A stretch of 64,000 nucleotides of DNA from Hydractinia symbiolongicarpus (lineage: Eukaryota; Cnidaria; Hydrozoa; Anthoathecata; Hydractiniidae), in the NCBI RefSeq assembly GCF_029227915.1, contig NC_079875.1, positions 24,049,001 to 24,113,000 on the forward strand, written 5' to 3'. Below are positions 1 to 16,373 of this stretch, in pieces; within the stretch, counting starts at the first letter, position 1, and every line of letters starts with the position of its first letter. The position numbers were made by a program, and so were the translations under genes. Under the pieces are notes generated by a model. The model made no database searches. It was not told the origin of the DNA and saw nothing but the letters and a program-made list of their open reading frames with translations.

Positions 1-137
1 GGGTATACAATACTGGCCAATGGTTTAAGGTATGGTTTTTCTATTTAATGTAAGACAGATTTTTGCTATTTCAGAAACACTAATACGACTTTTGAGTCGA
101 AAGCTTAAATCCCAATCCACTGCGTATTCTCTCATAG

Positions 138-3194
<3,057 letters not shown>

Positions 3195-4679
3195 TCTAAA
3201 CAAGATTATCTGGGCACGAGGTGGTGTAATCATCTGTAATCTAACTAACTTTACTTGCACCCTCCGTTTTTTGGTTTAATCCTTTCTCCATTCTTCCCTT
3301 TCCCTCCAGTCGCCATTGTGTCGTCAGTTAATGCCAACATGCTGCACTTTTTCAAATCGAGCTTTGCTAACAGACCTGACGTTTTCCTTCATCAGAATTT
3401 CGTGTGTTTGCCACGAGAATTTCATCACGACGCCTCAAACTTTTCACCACAAGCTGATACGATTTTTTTCTTCTATTTTTAACGTTTTTAACTAATATCT
3501 AATCAACTTTTAAGAGATTTTTGTAATTTATATTTTTATTTTATTGCTAAATTTACTGTAACAGTTTTTATGAGAATTAATATAATGACTGCATGATAAT
3601 CTTTGATTTCCCTTTTAATTCATCCTCATCTTCAGGGTTTGTTGCCGCTGCTTATTGCCTCAATGTCAAAAAGGAAAAAAAAACTGGGAACAAGGTTGTT
3701 TTTAATATATCTCCCCAATGCAACTCGTCAAAAATCTAAAGTAGCCTACGCCTAAAGAACGTAAATTAGGGCCTAGCCTCTCCCTGGTTGTGATGTCCTG
3801 TTTCTTAGGTGGTCACCACTTTCATTTAAGCTATTTTGCTTTGTGGTGATCTCCCTTCAATAGACTTATTTACAACAATACTTATATAATCATTTTTCTA
3901 TAAAATCATATACTTTTTGTCTATTGATTAATAAATAAATCACTTACTAGTTAAGAAAATGTCGTGAAAAGAAAAACTCTAATAAAATTCCTCGCTTACT
4001 GAAATTCCGAATATGCGCACCCGAGATTTGTTTTCTAGAATTTAATGTCATTATCAAAATGAAGACATTTCTGGAAGGCGAGGTTTAAAAATTTCTTACA
4101 TGTCACCATTGTGGGTCCTCTACGTCGCACTAAAAATGTTTACACCTACTCTTATCGCGTGTCGACGACCCCACCCCTTGTATATCCCCCACGAGTTCTG
4201 CACACGCGCTTCTTCTCTCCACCCCAATACGCTTCCCGCCTGTGCGTGGCGTTATAATTTCTGTGTTTTGGAGATTACCACTTTCATTTTCTAAAATATA
4301 AATGGTGGCTGTGAAGCGAGATTTGAATTAAGAATAGAAGCTTTTTTATCTCGGAAAATCGTTTATTTGTAGAGCCAGCTCAGTTGTGGGTAGGTTTATT
4401 TTATGTATTTCTATTTAAGCACTAGCTTTGGTGAATTTTTTTTTTGTAGTTTGCTAGTTTGCTTACTACTGGAGAATAGATGGAAAACCAGGAATATTTT
4501 TAAGAAATTAACGTTTATTTACTGAATAACTTTTATTGCTACTTTAGAAGTGATACATTCTTCTAGCTATATAATATTTAAGTTACCTAGCTATCGATAG
4601 GTAATTGATAAGAGTGACCATCATTTGTAATTTGAATATATGTTCAAACTAAATAAAATATTGCAAAACTTATAAATCA
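3195..4679. other. Laminin 3' flank / intergenic DNA
   Basis: AT-rich sequence without a credible gene. Overlapping AATAAA signals near 3930-3940 could end the laminin transcript. The open frames at 3255-3482 and 4100-4294 show no domain-like composition. Confidence 0.5.
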
Positions 4680-4843
4680 TCATCATTCTCGGCTTAACGT
4701 CCGTTTTCCATGCTAGCATGGGTTGGACGGGGTATATTAATGGTATAGTGGTATAGTGTATTCTGACAATAATTTCAGGTTACAACAACCTCTAGGGTCA
4801 GCTCATAATAAATAGATAAAAAAAAAAAAAAAAAAAAAAAAAA
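4680..4843 (+). repeat. SINE-like repeat with palindromic core and poly-A tail
   Basis: A CATCATCATTC run is followed by a core at 4698-4730 containing TCCATGCTAGCATGGG, a palindrome flanked by CGTCC and GGACGG. A 26-base poly-A tract follows at 4818-4843. From memory, this core resembles a block recurring in SINEs of molluscs and other invertebrates; that link is unverified. The poly-A end suggests retroposition. Confidence 0.5.
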
Positions 4844-5140
4844 CAGAAAATAAAAATAATTAAATAATAAACTCCCTGGACAAGAATGGAAGCTCGGTAA
4901 AGAACATGGATAAGATTTGAATAAACCTTATAGCGGCTACCTAAAAGCAATTGAACAAGGAGGCTTCTCAGTCAATTTGAGTAAATACATTTACACTGCG
5001 ATTTCGAATACATCTGTGTACCAGGCATGAAATACTATGATTTTAAATTTTTAATACTTTTGAAAATGTAATTGGTAAAATATTTAACTTTGCTTTAGAT
5101 TATAAATAAAATTTGAAAAAATGGCAATTAAAAAAAAAAA

Positions 5141-5280
5141 AATTAATGACCCTCTTCCAATCTGATCTAGACTGTGTTAGATCTAAACTCAACTTCCTCT
5201 GTATAAAGTCTGTCCTTATAACCTCCTGCCAAGTCTTACTTGGTCTGCTTCTGGGCTTTGCCCAAGGACCTATCAAGTCA
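5141..5280 (-). pseudogene. 3' end remnant of a LINE (non-LTR retrotransposon) ORF2
   Basis: The minus strand reads RPSKTWQEVIRTDF, then DLTQSRSDWKRVIN. This matches the pattern G-R-P-x-x-T-W-x-E-V-x-x-D and A-Q-D-R-x-x-W-R that closes many LINE reverse-transcriptase ORFs. Only this fragment of about 45 residues is visible, so it is a truncated relic. Confidence 0.55.
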
Positions 5281-5424
5281 CAAAGATTATACAAAATTCA
5301 GATATATATATACATACGACACAACTGCGTGGCAGACAGAAAGATGCAGAAAGTTGCTGAAGAAAGGTCTAATTTCCGCCCATTTTTTTGTACGGAAACA
5401 TTTTTGCGGCTTTAAACTATTACC

Positions 5425-5585
5425 GAGTGTAGATAGATAACTTCTGATTGAAATATATTGATATAAAGTCGTAATGATACCTTATAAGGACCCCTCTTCT
5501 ACATGGTGCCACGCAATTGTAAAAGCCGGAAGGGCTTACTGCATAAAATGTAAACATTTAAAAAGGTCTATAGCTAGCTACATCA
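5425..5585 (+). repeat. Dispersed repeat, copy A (partner at 41765-41925)
   Basis: The stretch from ATAACTTCTGATT through ATATAAAGTCG, then CACGCAATTGT, AAAGCC and a final AAACATT run recurs in the same order near 41765-41925, with moderate divergence. No coding capacity or clear termini are visible. Confidence 0.55.
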
Positions 5586-6158
5586 AAGGGATCACATGGA
5601 CAAAATGATTGTCCCCACTACATGCTTTTTCATACCCCCCCCCCCCAGCCCCCTCCATTCCTCTTACCAGCTTAATAACTTTTCATAAAATCAAAAAGAA
5701 TGTATGCAACGATATTGCAAATTAGTTCTGCAGGCAAACTTGTTGTGAGGATGCAAACCCATCAATAAGAAAATAACACCCGAGCAATCAATCACCCCCG
5801 AAAGGTTACAATAATTTAAACTGGCCGAGTAATCTGAATAAATAGAATAAGTTTATGAACGCATATTTTATCACAAAGTCTTTTTTATTTATTTTATCTT
5901 GTCTTTTTTTTTATATTCTTTTTATTGTAAATAATAAGAAAGAGAACATTGATTTCCATGTAAGATGATTGCTCAGCTAGAAAAACTTTTTTGTGAGTTG
6001 GGGGAGCAATTAATGGTTCAGCTAGTTTTTCATTTCTCAGGATTGGACGATCCTTTGCGTGAGTAAGAGCAATTGCTCTCCTCTTATTGATATACCTGAA
6101 GATGTTACAGATGTTGTAAGTTTCTTTTCTGATAAGTTTTTTTACTTGGTTTTAGAAA
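5586..6158. promoter_or_regulatory. Upstream region and probable 5' UTR of VPS33B
   Basis: A poly-C run lies at about 5634-5646. A donor-like GTAAGTTTC follows GATGTT near 6115, and an acceptor TTTTAG sits at about 6150-6155, just before the VPS33B ATG. This suggests a noncoding first exon ending near 6114-6117. No TATA box or other promoter element is convincing. Confidence 0.35.
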
Positions 6159-9100
6159 ATGAATACTGACTATCCAGATTTATCCATATTTAAGCAATTC
6201 GCTCAAGACAATCTTAAAAGTCATCTGAGATCGGTATGTAACAGCTAAATAAACTTACAGCATTTATTGTGATATGTTTGTAAATTTTTTAGCTCAAATC
6301 ATTTTTTTTGTATTTTTGCTTACATGCTTACAGTGAGTTTCAGAACAATTAGGATTTTGTCAATATCAAGAATTATATTTGCTAAAATGCTCCCTTTAAA
6401 CTTCAAGATTAACAAAATAAGAGGGAAATTTGAAAAAATGTAAGATCATTTTGAGGCTTCATTTTTAGAAGGTTAAGAAAATGTTTTCTTTTAAATTGAA
6501 TGTTCTTGTCTAAAAAATGTTTAATGTTTTTTTTTCTTTTTGTGCAGTTGGATGGCAAAAAAGATCTTTTAATTGATGAAGAATTAATGAAACCTCTTGA
6601 TCATATTACGGGTGTAACCTTTTTAAGGGTAAGCATGGTTGGACTGCATGTTTCTGTTGTGTTCCCAGCATTGCAATGTTTTAACAACCATGTCAGAAAC
6701 AGTAAAACCTTTTATTTTAATGCAGGCACATGGTGTAGAAAAAATATATAAATTGCAGCCAGGTGGAATTGAACAAGGGTGTGATCAGTAAGTTTGTGTT
6801 TTTTAGAAGATGGCTTTGTTTTTTTCAATTATATAGCCATTATAGATGACTTGTCAATGTTTACAAAAACTTATGAAACTTTGATGATTTTTTTGTGCAA
6901 GCGCTAGCGTTTTACAAAAGCAGGACCATATTGGGGTCAAAATCATTAATGAAATTCATACAGATTTTGCTTCTGTTGTTTTAAATAAAACTGGCTGAAT
7001 TATCAAGCTTATATTTTCAGCTAAGGTAATTGTGTTGTCAGATTGTTAAGCAAGTCAAAAAATACTTAGGTGCCCTAAAAGCTAAATCTGATATAGTGGA
7101 TGTTCTACTATAAGTTCTGCTGTTATTGTTTTTTTATATAAACAAGTTTGTTTTTCACAGGAGGATATTTATTGTTCGTCCATATCCTGATCGCATGAAA
7201 TTGATAGCTGGTAAGTTTCATATACTGTAACTGCAAGATTGTTTCTTTAAAATATGAGAAGTCATAATGCTAATTTGACTGTGTGCCCTTCTCCCTGGCT
7301 GATTCAATTGACCTTCAACATATAGTTACTAGGTCATTTTTGACATTTGGAAAAACATTGGTTAAATTAAGACAAGATGAGTTGCTTTTCTGTTTTGCAG
7401 CTGATAAGAGGTACAGTGCAGCTGCAGCACCCACTCAATATAGTCTGTAGTTGTAAAGCTCAATGTGGGTCTATACTGATGTTTAGCCTAAGTTCTAGAT
7501 TGTATTGTTTGTTGGTGAACAAAGTATTTATCTTTTATCTTAACAAACAACTATGTCTTTCATGAGGCTAAAAACTAAAATCAGCAGATATGTTGCATAA
7601 GCTAGCTGTAATTTTGAACATCTTAACTGGGGTATTTTGCGATTTGTGAATTTTTTGTCTGCAAATTAGTTTCAAAATCTTTTAGCATCGTGTGTGAAAA
7701 TTAGTGCACTCAAAATGCAATTGTAAGTAAACCCAGAAGTTACTACTACTTGCTTGCTAAATAGTCGTGATATAGGTCCAGATCTACATTAAAGCGAACG
7801 CTATTGCTATAATGTTATTTCAAGGTTTTTTTATTATCCACTCAGGGTCTGTTTAATAGTAAAAAGTACGAAAAAAATTAAGAGTTTGTTTTTACATTGC
7901 ATGTCAAGTAACAGCTAAGGCAGGAATTGTAAATAAGTAGGGTTTGACAAAATAATTTTTATACTATTGACGCTAATCTTTAATTTTTAATCTTTAATTG
8001 CCTTTCTCAAAGATTTATTCTGGAATACTTTCGTATGTATACGATGTGGTCTGTTTAAATTTAGAAAGCATTAATTTTGATAAAAGCAAATCTGTTAGAA
8101 GGAAGTACCATGTTATCCTTACACCAAAAAAGGTGAGCAAAGTTTCCTTCTGCTTCTTCATCTTTGTATAGGGAATAGAGATAAAAAATAAAAGATAAAA
8201 ATGGCTATACTAGTAAGATTTGTTAAGTTATCATTTTGTCAAACCATTTCTGACTGCTTCAGGGTGGCAACCGGCTGTACGAATGTAAATATTGTGGTGA
8301 GGAGCATAAATACTAATTTTAAGCATCTTTATGTGTAAAAAACCTTTGATGCCAGAAAGATGATGACAAACAGGGAAAAGTAAAAAAATGTCTGAAAGAT
8401 TTCAAAATCATAGTTGTATGCTGAGCTTTAAAATTTATTTGATAGATTAGCAAACAGCTTCTACTCTATATTGATTCAAGTAAACATCTTCACACAATAA
8501 ATTGATTCATTTTAGTTTTGAGGTTAAATCGGGCTTTTGTTACTGTAATATTGTGAAAATAATGTTTTTAGGATATAAAAAGCTTTTTGAAGGTTATATA
8601 CTTATATTGATGAATTAATGGCAAAACTGTTTTTCTAGTTATCCACATGTGAACTAATATTGGAACAGGAAGGAATATTCGGTGGTAAATATGTATCTAT
8701 TACTTTGCTGTAATGCCTTCATTAAGCTTCATTGATCATTAAGCTTGATTGAGCTACTAGACTGGGCACTAATTTAAGGCGGTCTTATACTGTCAAGCAT
8801 ATAGATTCAACTTTTTTAATATTCCTTTAACCACAAGGCAACACGAGAAATTATTTAACTCTTTTAAAGTGTGCTAAAGGAAAATCAACATTTGAACAAT
8901 TTATTCAATGTCATGCTTCCATGTTTAACAAAAGATGTTGCAATATTTTTTAATCCTTTGAATAAGCACTCAGGTGCTTATTCAGAGTTTACCGCGAGAA
9001 AATAAGTTGATTTACCTAATTATTATGTGAAATTATAGATGCTGAGAAACTATTGCTGATAATGGATCAGAATAACTATAAGTATACACAATGTCATGCA

Positions 9101-12100
9101 TTAAATAGTATAGTTATCAAAACTTCTAAGTAAAAAAATCTTGAGAATCTGTCAAGATTTTTCATAAAAATTACAGTACCAATCACGAGTAACTATACAC
9201 GAGTATTAAACTACGGGTACGAGTAATTTCTCCCGTGGGTATTCCACGAGTACGCGACGAGTATAATGCGCGTACGAGTACGTCAAAAAAAGCATTTAGG
9301 TAACATATGTAAATAGCAAAAGGTTTCCTCATCAGTGAGAAATTAACTATATAATTTCAAAGTTATAAAGAGCCATTACAGCAACGTATACATTTTTATG
9401 TAAACTAAAGAGAATTTGCTGCAACATAAAAAAAATTATGTAAAATAAAATGTTATTTTTTACGACGCGAATTCGAATTTTTAAGTGCTTATTCAAGAAG
9501 ATTCTTATTTGAGGGGAGGCTTTTTCAAGAGGAGACTTATTCGAGGGTTGTTGATGCCAAGTTTACATATTATTATCTGAAATTTTTGTCAAATATTGTC
9601 ATATTAATTTTGAAATTTGCACAGCACTACTATATGCTAAAAATGTTTCAGCTAAAAAATTACAGAAAATAGATCACCTCTAGAAAAAGCATGATTGCTT
9701 TATTTTTTCTGCAATAAAAATAATTTTGTTTTCATTGTGGATCATGTGTTTTCCAAAATATTAACCCTATCCCTGCTTAGCTATATTTGGAGGCTCCTTA
9801 ATGCTGGGGCTGGGGAGGGAGGGAGGCTGATTACCCCTTCCTCTGTAGTTTCTAAAGTTAGGAATTATACAAAAGTTAGGAATTATACATGAAACTTACC
9901 ACCACTGTTGCCCGGGCCTTAAGTAACATCTTGGTCAAAAATGTTGCTGATCTCTGCATTTTTTTAACAAATTTGCTGAAATGAGTAAAAATCGGCTTAA
10001 ATTTGAGATCATTTGTATAATAGCTTGGTATTTAGTCACTTGACTTGCAATATATAATAAGAAATCATCTAAAGATTTTAATGATTTTTTTTTAAAAAAT
10101 CTACAAAATTTTTCTTACCTTGAGAAAATTTTCTAGAAAATTTAGGCTACTACCTCCACCACCAAGCACCAGCACCTTTTTTGCACTTTTTGCAAGGACA
10201 CAAAGATTAAGTTATTATTTTTATGTTCAGATGTCACAATTGATGAATTTCAATTGGACATGATCCCTTTGGATGTTGATTTAATGTCGTTTGAGATGCC
10301 ATTATGTTTTAAGCAGTTCTTCCTAGTAAGTCTTATTATATATTGAAGTTAAACTTATTCCTTGTTATGTTTTCTCCGTTTTGCTTGAGACAAGTCCTCC
10401 GTCACTTGTCTCAGTTTTAACTGTGAACAAAAACTTAGGCTGTCAATTTTTAAAAGTGAATACGCTGCACCACACATCACACGCATTGAAGTGTTTTCTA
10501 ACAAATATATTTGACCAGTATTTTGACTACACAATGACACCGAAAAAATTATGTTTTACAGGATGACGACATGACGTGGTTTCATACCATCGCTCGAGCA
10601 ATTTGTGGAATGCAAAGCATGTTTGGTGTGATTAGCAAAGGTTACTGCATTGGTGCTAAGTCCAAGGTATGCTACTCACTTGTTTACGCTTGCAGGAGAA
10701 AAATCCATATTTTGTTTGAGATAAAAGCACACTGTTCCTTATTAAGTTATGATTGTTTCTTATCTTTCATCAGAAAATATCTTTGCAAGGTATATAGGTC
10801 ACTGATAAAAATGTGCAGAATATGAAATTTAGCTATTTCTCCATTGCAGATGTTATATGAGTTATTGATGACGATGATGTCAGATGACAGAGACTATCAC
10901 CCACCAAATGGTTCAGAAATTGGATCGTTCTTATTGGTCGATAGAGGTATTGGCGTATTCCATATTATGAAATGTTGCTCCAGAAACAACATATTTATGG
11001 TCTGACGTCACTAATAAATTTCCGGGCTTTTGTATTGCATTGAAAATTACTGCTTGTTTTAGATGTTGACATAGTGAGTATGCTATGTTCGCAGTTGACT
11101 TATGAAGGTCTTGTTGCTGAAACGTTCGGAATAAAAAGTGGTAAGATGGCGGCGCTTTTGTTTGATTTCACTTTTTATGACATATATCTGAGCAACACAT
11201 TTGATTTTGTAGAGACCGTGCTTAGTAGAAAAGTCGTGCAATGTTTAAAAAAGCCAATTCTATTGGTCCTTCATTGTTTTTGCAGGTATTGTCGAATTTG
11301 GAAAAGAAGTGACGGGTTCAGATCAAAGTGCGAGATTAAATTTGAACTCATCAGATCAAGTGTGTTTTTGTTTCGTTTGCAAGTCTTAAAACCCATAACA
11401 ATCAAATTTTGTTTTCTTAAAGCCATTGTTAATTACAGTTCCAATCAGTCATTGTGTGAAGTCCCCAATACTAAAAAATTCTGTAGGGAGAATAAAAATT
11501 AATGGGGAGAATGAAAGTGGCTTCACAAAATGAATATTATGGTTCGACCATTTCAATTCTGTGTGCATTCGAATACTCCGTTATACTTGTTTTACCTTTG
11601 TGACCATGTCCTTTCTTTATAGTATTATTAAGGGAAAATCCAGGAGTTTTCTTGTGTATAATTTGACAATATAACCTGCTAATAGATGATACCGCTGAGT
11701 AAGATTTGTCTAACTATCTCTGCTTCTAAATATCTCTACTTCAGGTATTTTTGGAGATTCGTGGGATGCATGTTACTGGTGTGTTTCCATTTTTAAGTCA
11801 TAAGGCAAAACAACTGCAGTGTGGATACGAGGTAAATTGCAAGTACCGAGAACGACGGATTAAGCGCCCGGGGTGCTTATTTAAAAATTTTATCTTGACA
11901 GGGGTAATTTTTTTCAGACAGCAAATTTTTGAACCTCATTTTCATATTTTTATGAAAAAAAATAGAAATACAAACAAAAAATAAAGAAACACAATAGTAA
12001 TAATGTAATTTTCAATTTTTTCATTTTCATCTTCATTGTCGTTAATAATAGTTATAGTAAAAATCGTTGTTTTTAGAGCAGGGGCGCTTATTTACAAGTT

Positions 12101-15100
12101 TTTTCCAAACTCCAGGGCGTTTATTCCACAGGTGGGCTTATTAGGCACAGGGCGCCTAATCTGTCATTTACGGTAGTGTTATTAAATTTGAATTTATTTT
12201 TCTTGTTCTTTATAACTTTTGTTTGTTTGTTTGTTTGTTTGTTTGTTTGTTTGTTTGTTTGTGTTGTGCTGGTTGTGTTGACAATTATCGCACGTATTTA
12301 GAAACGCAACCAACTTGAATCTGTGCAAGACTTCAAACAGTTCGTATCAGAGGACCTGAAAGCATTGAAGCAGCAGCACAAATCGTTGGCCTTACGTAAG
12401 AAGCCGTTATTTTGTTGATTTTAGTATTTTCTTAACTTTTTTGAACTCCCCATCCCCCCCAAAAAAAATAAAAAAAATTACAGTAGATAAACTTAGTCAG
12501 TGTGAACACTCCTCCTGTTAGACGTTTCATGTAATTCCTTTTGTCCTGCATATTCCCATGGTTATCATTTTCATTGGAACTATTTATTTCGATACAAATA
12601 CAACACAAAACGCACTGTGTTAAAGACGCACGAAGTGCACGGAGTGAACTTTCGTGATTTTTACCTGCACAGACGAACGGCTAGTATTTTAATACTGTCA
12701 TGATTTTTCTAGATATTGGAGCATGCGAAGCCATCTCATCGAAGAAAAATGTTGACAATTTTGAAGAGTGTTTACACGTCGAACAGTGTAATTGTTATGT
12801 TGTTAATTAAGTTATGCCATGCTCTCAGGAAACTGTTTCATGGTATTACTAAATTGAACTGTGGTATAACTAAGAAATGCTTTCTAGAATAACTGGATAC
12901 CCTTCCGAAGTCAGTAATAAGGGAAAAAGCCTTTGCTGTGCTTTTATTGCATTTTGATTGATCTGTGACACTACAAAATGCAGGGCGTTGTGTTTGAAGT
13001 CCCCCTCCCACCAGTTCTGGATTTTTGTGACTCATGTTTTAAAAACCTACAGGCTGAATCCTCAACTGTGAATGAGACAACTTTGTTTTCGATCTACATT
13101 TGATGCCTTAAATTTTAATTGCGTCTGTTCTTAAACGTATGTTAGCTTTCGTCAGTGAATAACCCTCGCCGCTAACGATTCGTTTTTTCTATTCATACAG
13201 GAAATGATGTTGGAATGAAAGCTTGTTTTCTTAAGCTGATATTATTTATGTAGGTCTTCTGGAGGATGCAAGAGGTAAAGAATCCATCAATTATATTGAA
13301 ACGTGTATCAATAGACAGGTTGGTGTATATAACTATTTAGGCCGGGTTTTTTTTTAGAGGGAACAGTTTTATTCTATTTTCTTTCTATGGATTTGTGTTT
13401 CACATGCGTCCTAAAGAGTTATTTTTAACTTTTTTTAAGCGGTCGCACATTTTCGAACGCTCAATCAGATTTTTCACTGGTGGCTATTTTTAGATTTAAG
13501 CAAAAAAACGGGATGCTTAGTTATGACGCGTTTAACCGTGCAAATTTTTTTAGAGACCGGAAATGCATTGCTTGCGCTTGCTATGTTTATTATCGATGTG
13601 CAAGGGAGGTAAGTGAGGCAAGTAAAGCCAACACGTAAGCTTTAAAAAAACTTAAAATAACTTATCCTTGTTACTGCGCATGTGTGTAGCCGAATGTTAT
13701 CACACCAGTTGAATCTTCCCCTATCCCCTATTGTTATGGACATTTTTTTGATTTATGTAAATTTTTTGTTTGTGTTTGTTTGTACCACGTGATATATCTC
13801 GGAGTTGCGCAGTTTAGCCGCATTACCGTAGATGCGTTTGAGACATTGCTTTTTCTCTCTTAGGTATCGATACGAAAACGTATAGATCGTTAAAAAATCA
13901 ATATTTACAGGTATCTTTCTAACATACTGCGTGTATGTTATAATTATACACGCGTTTCATACGCCTTTTACACGCGTTTATTCCTGGTGTACACTAATCG
14001 CTTGGTGCTGGTATCCATTTACTTTTATTTTTTTCCAGAGTTTTGGATATCACCACTCGGTCACGCTAAAAAGGCTGAAAGATATGGGAATATTTTCTGA
14101 AAGTAGTGTTGTATGTACTTAACTTCCTTTTTTAATTTGTTTCTTTGTTTGTTTGTTTGGATGTTGGGCTTGCTTTTTAGTATAGGTTCTGGTGCATGCG
14201 CGTTAGTTACGTTCCGTCTTGTTTGTCTTCCTGTGTTTTCCGCCATTTTGATTCTCTGTTTTTGTCAGCGCTCGTATGTCAGTTTACGATATTTCAACGG
14301 CACGAAGGATACTGTCTACTTTTTATGTGAGAAAACCATCATAAAATTTTACCCCCACGATTTCCAACCCTTCACAAATGTAACTAAATCTTTTATAAAA
14401 TTGGTTGACATGGCTACTCACATTCCTGTGTCGCATACCCATTGTTATATTTTAACTATACTTTTTTTAGTTTTTTTGTGTTTGAAAAAAAAATGTAAAA
14501 TTTAAGAATCTTATGAAAAGTAATTTGTTTTTGTAGAAAAGAAATGTTTTTCCAAAGATCAGAAAAAAGTTTAATTTGGTGAGTAAGATACATTAAATAA
14601 TAAATTGACACATTTTGTTTACAAAGGCTATTATGTTATTGTATTATCAAACTAGTCGATAAAAACGTGGAAAAATCCACTAAGAAGAATAATAAAAAAG
14701 GCCAATCATTTTAATTTTGATACCTACTATATTATTCCCGCCTCTTTAATAACCCGCGTTGAATAAAACATTTTATCGTGTTTTTACGTGTAAATTTATC
14801 GAGTTTCTTCAGTATTTCCTCCGCATAGCAGTGTGAAGAGGAGCTGACAACAAATTTAAATGGTAAAATTCCATTAAAAGTTGCACGGTACAGATTTGTG
14901 CTGGATCTAATTTTATGTTTTTCACGCATTATAATCCTGTGACTTTTTAAAACTAGCTGAATTTTTTTTTTTTTTTTTTTTGAAAATAATACTAATTTGA
15001 TTTTTATGCATTGAAGAAATCATTCCACCTTTCTAGTAAACTCGTTTTTATTTTAAACGGTAAAATGCTGATCTTGGAGATAATAGAGTAAATACGTTAC

Positions 15101-16373
15101 GTCCGTATGTTCCTTAGATACCAAAAGATCCAGATGCGATCGGGAGATCATCACCTCCTAAAGACGTGGCTTATGTTTTTGGTGGAGCGTATTCGCCGTT
15201 CCTCATCAAGCTTATTGAACAAGTAATCATGTTTGTTTCACCCCTCAGTGTTTTAAAATCTTCTCAACCTCGGTTGTACGTTTGCTTGGATCACGTGTTC
15301 ATGTTGTTTTGAAAATACACCTGAAACTTACCCATTAACCCCGGGGGTAAGGGCGGGTGGGGAGTTGTTCTATGCATAGACAAGATGCCACTAAAGTTCT
15401 ACTTAAAATTAGTATTTCTTCTTTAGGTTATATCAAAAGGATTACTCGCGCCGTTAGAAGAAACTTTGAGATCTTTTCATATTCCCACGATGGAACACAA
15501 AACTGCCACCTCAGCAAGACGTAAGCGTATTCTTACGTAACGTTTTATATTGTTTGGTGGCGTGAAAAAAGTTCACGCAATGTCAAACCAACAGATTAGT
15601 TTGTTGTGTTGTGGCTTTGTTCTCAATGTAAAAAAGTTTGATAATAACGTTACTGTTTCCTCGTTGATCCCAAACGATAAACGTTATATTATCATTTTGT
15701 ACTTGTGACATTTGACTTGTTTATTCAAATATTTAGAACATGGAAGCACGACTAAAGCAGCCGCGTATAAAACAGTGCTGGTAGTTTTTGTCGGTGGTTG
15801 CACCCACACTGAAGTAAACGCACTAAGATTTATTGGAAAACAACTAGGTAATCGGTATTTTTTTCTTCTGGATGTTGGTAAGTTGTTTATACAATAAACT
15901 GTATTACTATTCATCAAATAGCAAGCATCGTAAGCAGAACATTGTGTGTCCTGTGAAATCGAAACTTTATTCTAAAAGGGTGTTGGTCGCTTTCCAGGGG
16001 GTTGCTGGTCAGCGTTTTGTATCCAGACATGTGCCTTTGAATTTTCAGATCGCAGCGCCTTTACTTTCTTACCTTTGAAGTCAAGCTCGTTCAGACGGAA
16101 AACTTCTTTACTAACCAATATAAATTCAGAAAACGCTACCATCTTTATTGCAATGGAGATGAGTATATTGGGTACCGACGTTTAAACGCTGTGAAATGCG
16201 CCCATAAAGTTTTAAGTGGAAAAGGCGTTAAAAAGATTTTTTTGCAGCACCAGCTATTTTTTTTTCTGCTCGAAAGTCTATTGATATTCGTTTTTTTAGG
16301 ATTCAAGTTCGTCATTATGACCACCGCTATTTTAACTGCAGAAGATTACCTTAAAACCATAGCAATTGGCTAA
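6159..16373 (+). CDS. VPS33B: Vacuolar protein sorting-associated protein 33B (Sec1/Munc18 family)
   Basis: The 23 exons are 6159-6233, 6548-6628, 6726-6787, 7161-7210, 8065-8132, 8639-8684, 10231-10325, 10562-10666, 10850-10946, 11063-11140, 11286-11359, 11745-11831, 12302-12395, 12713-12787, 13254-13318, 13554-13608, 13864-13910, 14039-14110, 14537-14578, 15118-15222, 15427-15520, 15737-15847 and 16300-16373. They total 1752 nt in one frame, giving 583 residues. Recognisable VPS33B blocks in order are LDGKKDLLIDEELM, IPLDVDLMSFEMP, LLVDRDVDIV, LCSQLTYEGLVAETFGIKSG, TYRSLKNQYLQ, KDVAYVFGGAYSP and VFVGGCTHTEVNALRFIGK. SM proteins guide SNARE assembly; VPS33B acts with VIPAS39 in endolysosomal and recycling traffic. 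The ATG follows an acceptor, so the 5' UTR is probably spliced. The model is about 34 residues shorter than the human protein, mostly between exons 18 and 19. The VPS33A paralogue fits these blocks less well. Confidence 0.93.
11844..12175. mobile_element. MITE of the 'GCGCTTATT' family in VPS33B intron 12
   Basis: The left end reads TACCG...GGATTAAGCGCCC and the right end GGGCGCCTAATC...CGGTA, an imperfect terminal inverted repeat. Internal GGGCGCTTATTTA-type motifs recur. A second copy with better-preserved ends is at 32495-32889. No transposase frame is present. Confidence 0.6.
12221..12262. repeat. (GTTT)n microsatellite
   Basis: About ten consecutive GTTT units lie in VPS33B intron 12, just after the MITE and before the exon 13 acceptor, where they could extend the pyrimidine-rich region. 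Confidence 0.9.

Noticed and set aside
7401-7410. A 10-nt CTGATAAGAG micro-exon in VPS33B that would encode ADKR.
   Set aside because: Direct splicing of 7210 to 8065 restores the conserved ESINFDKSKS block in frame; including this segment breaks the frame.
14113-14505. A 130-residue plus-strand frame in VPS33B intron 18.
   Set aside because: It is hydrophobic, lacks VPS33B similarity and begins at the exon 18 donor, so it is intronic read-through.
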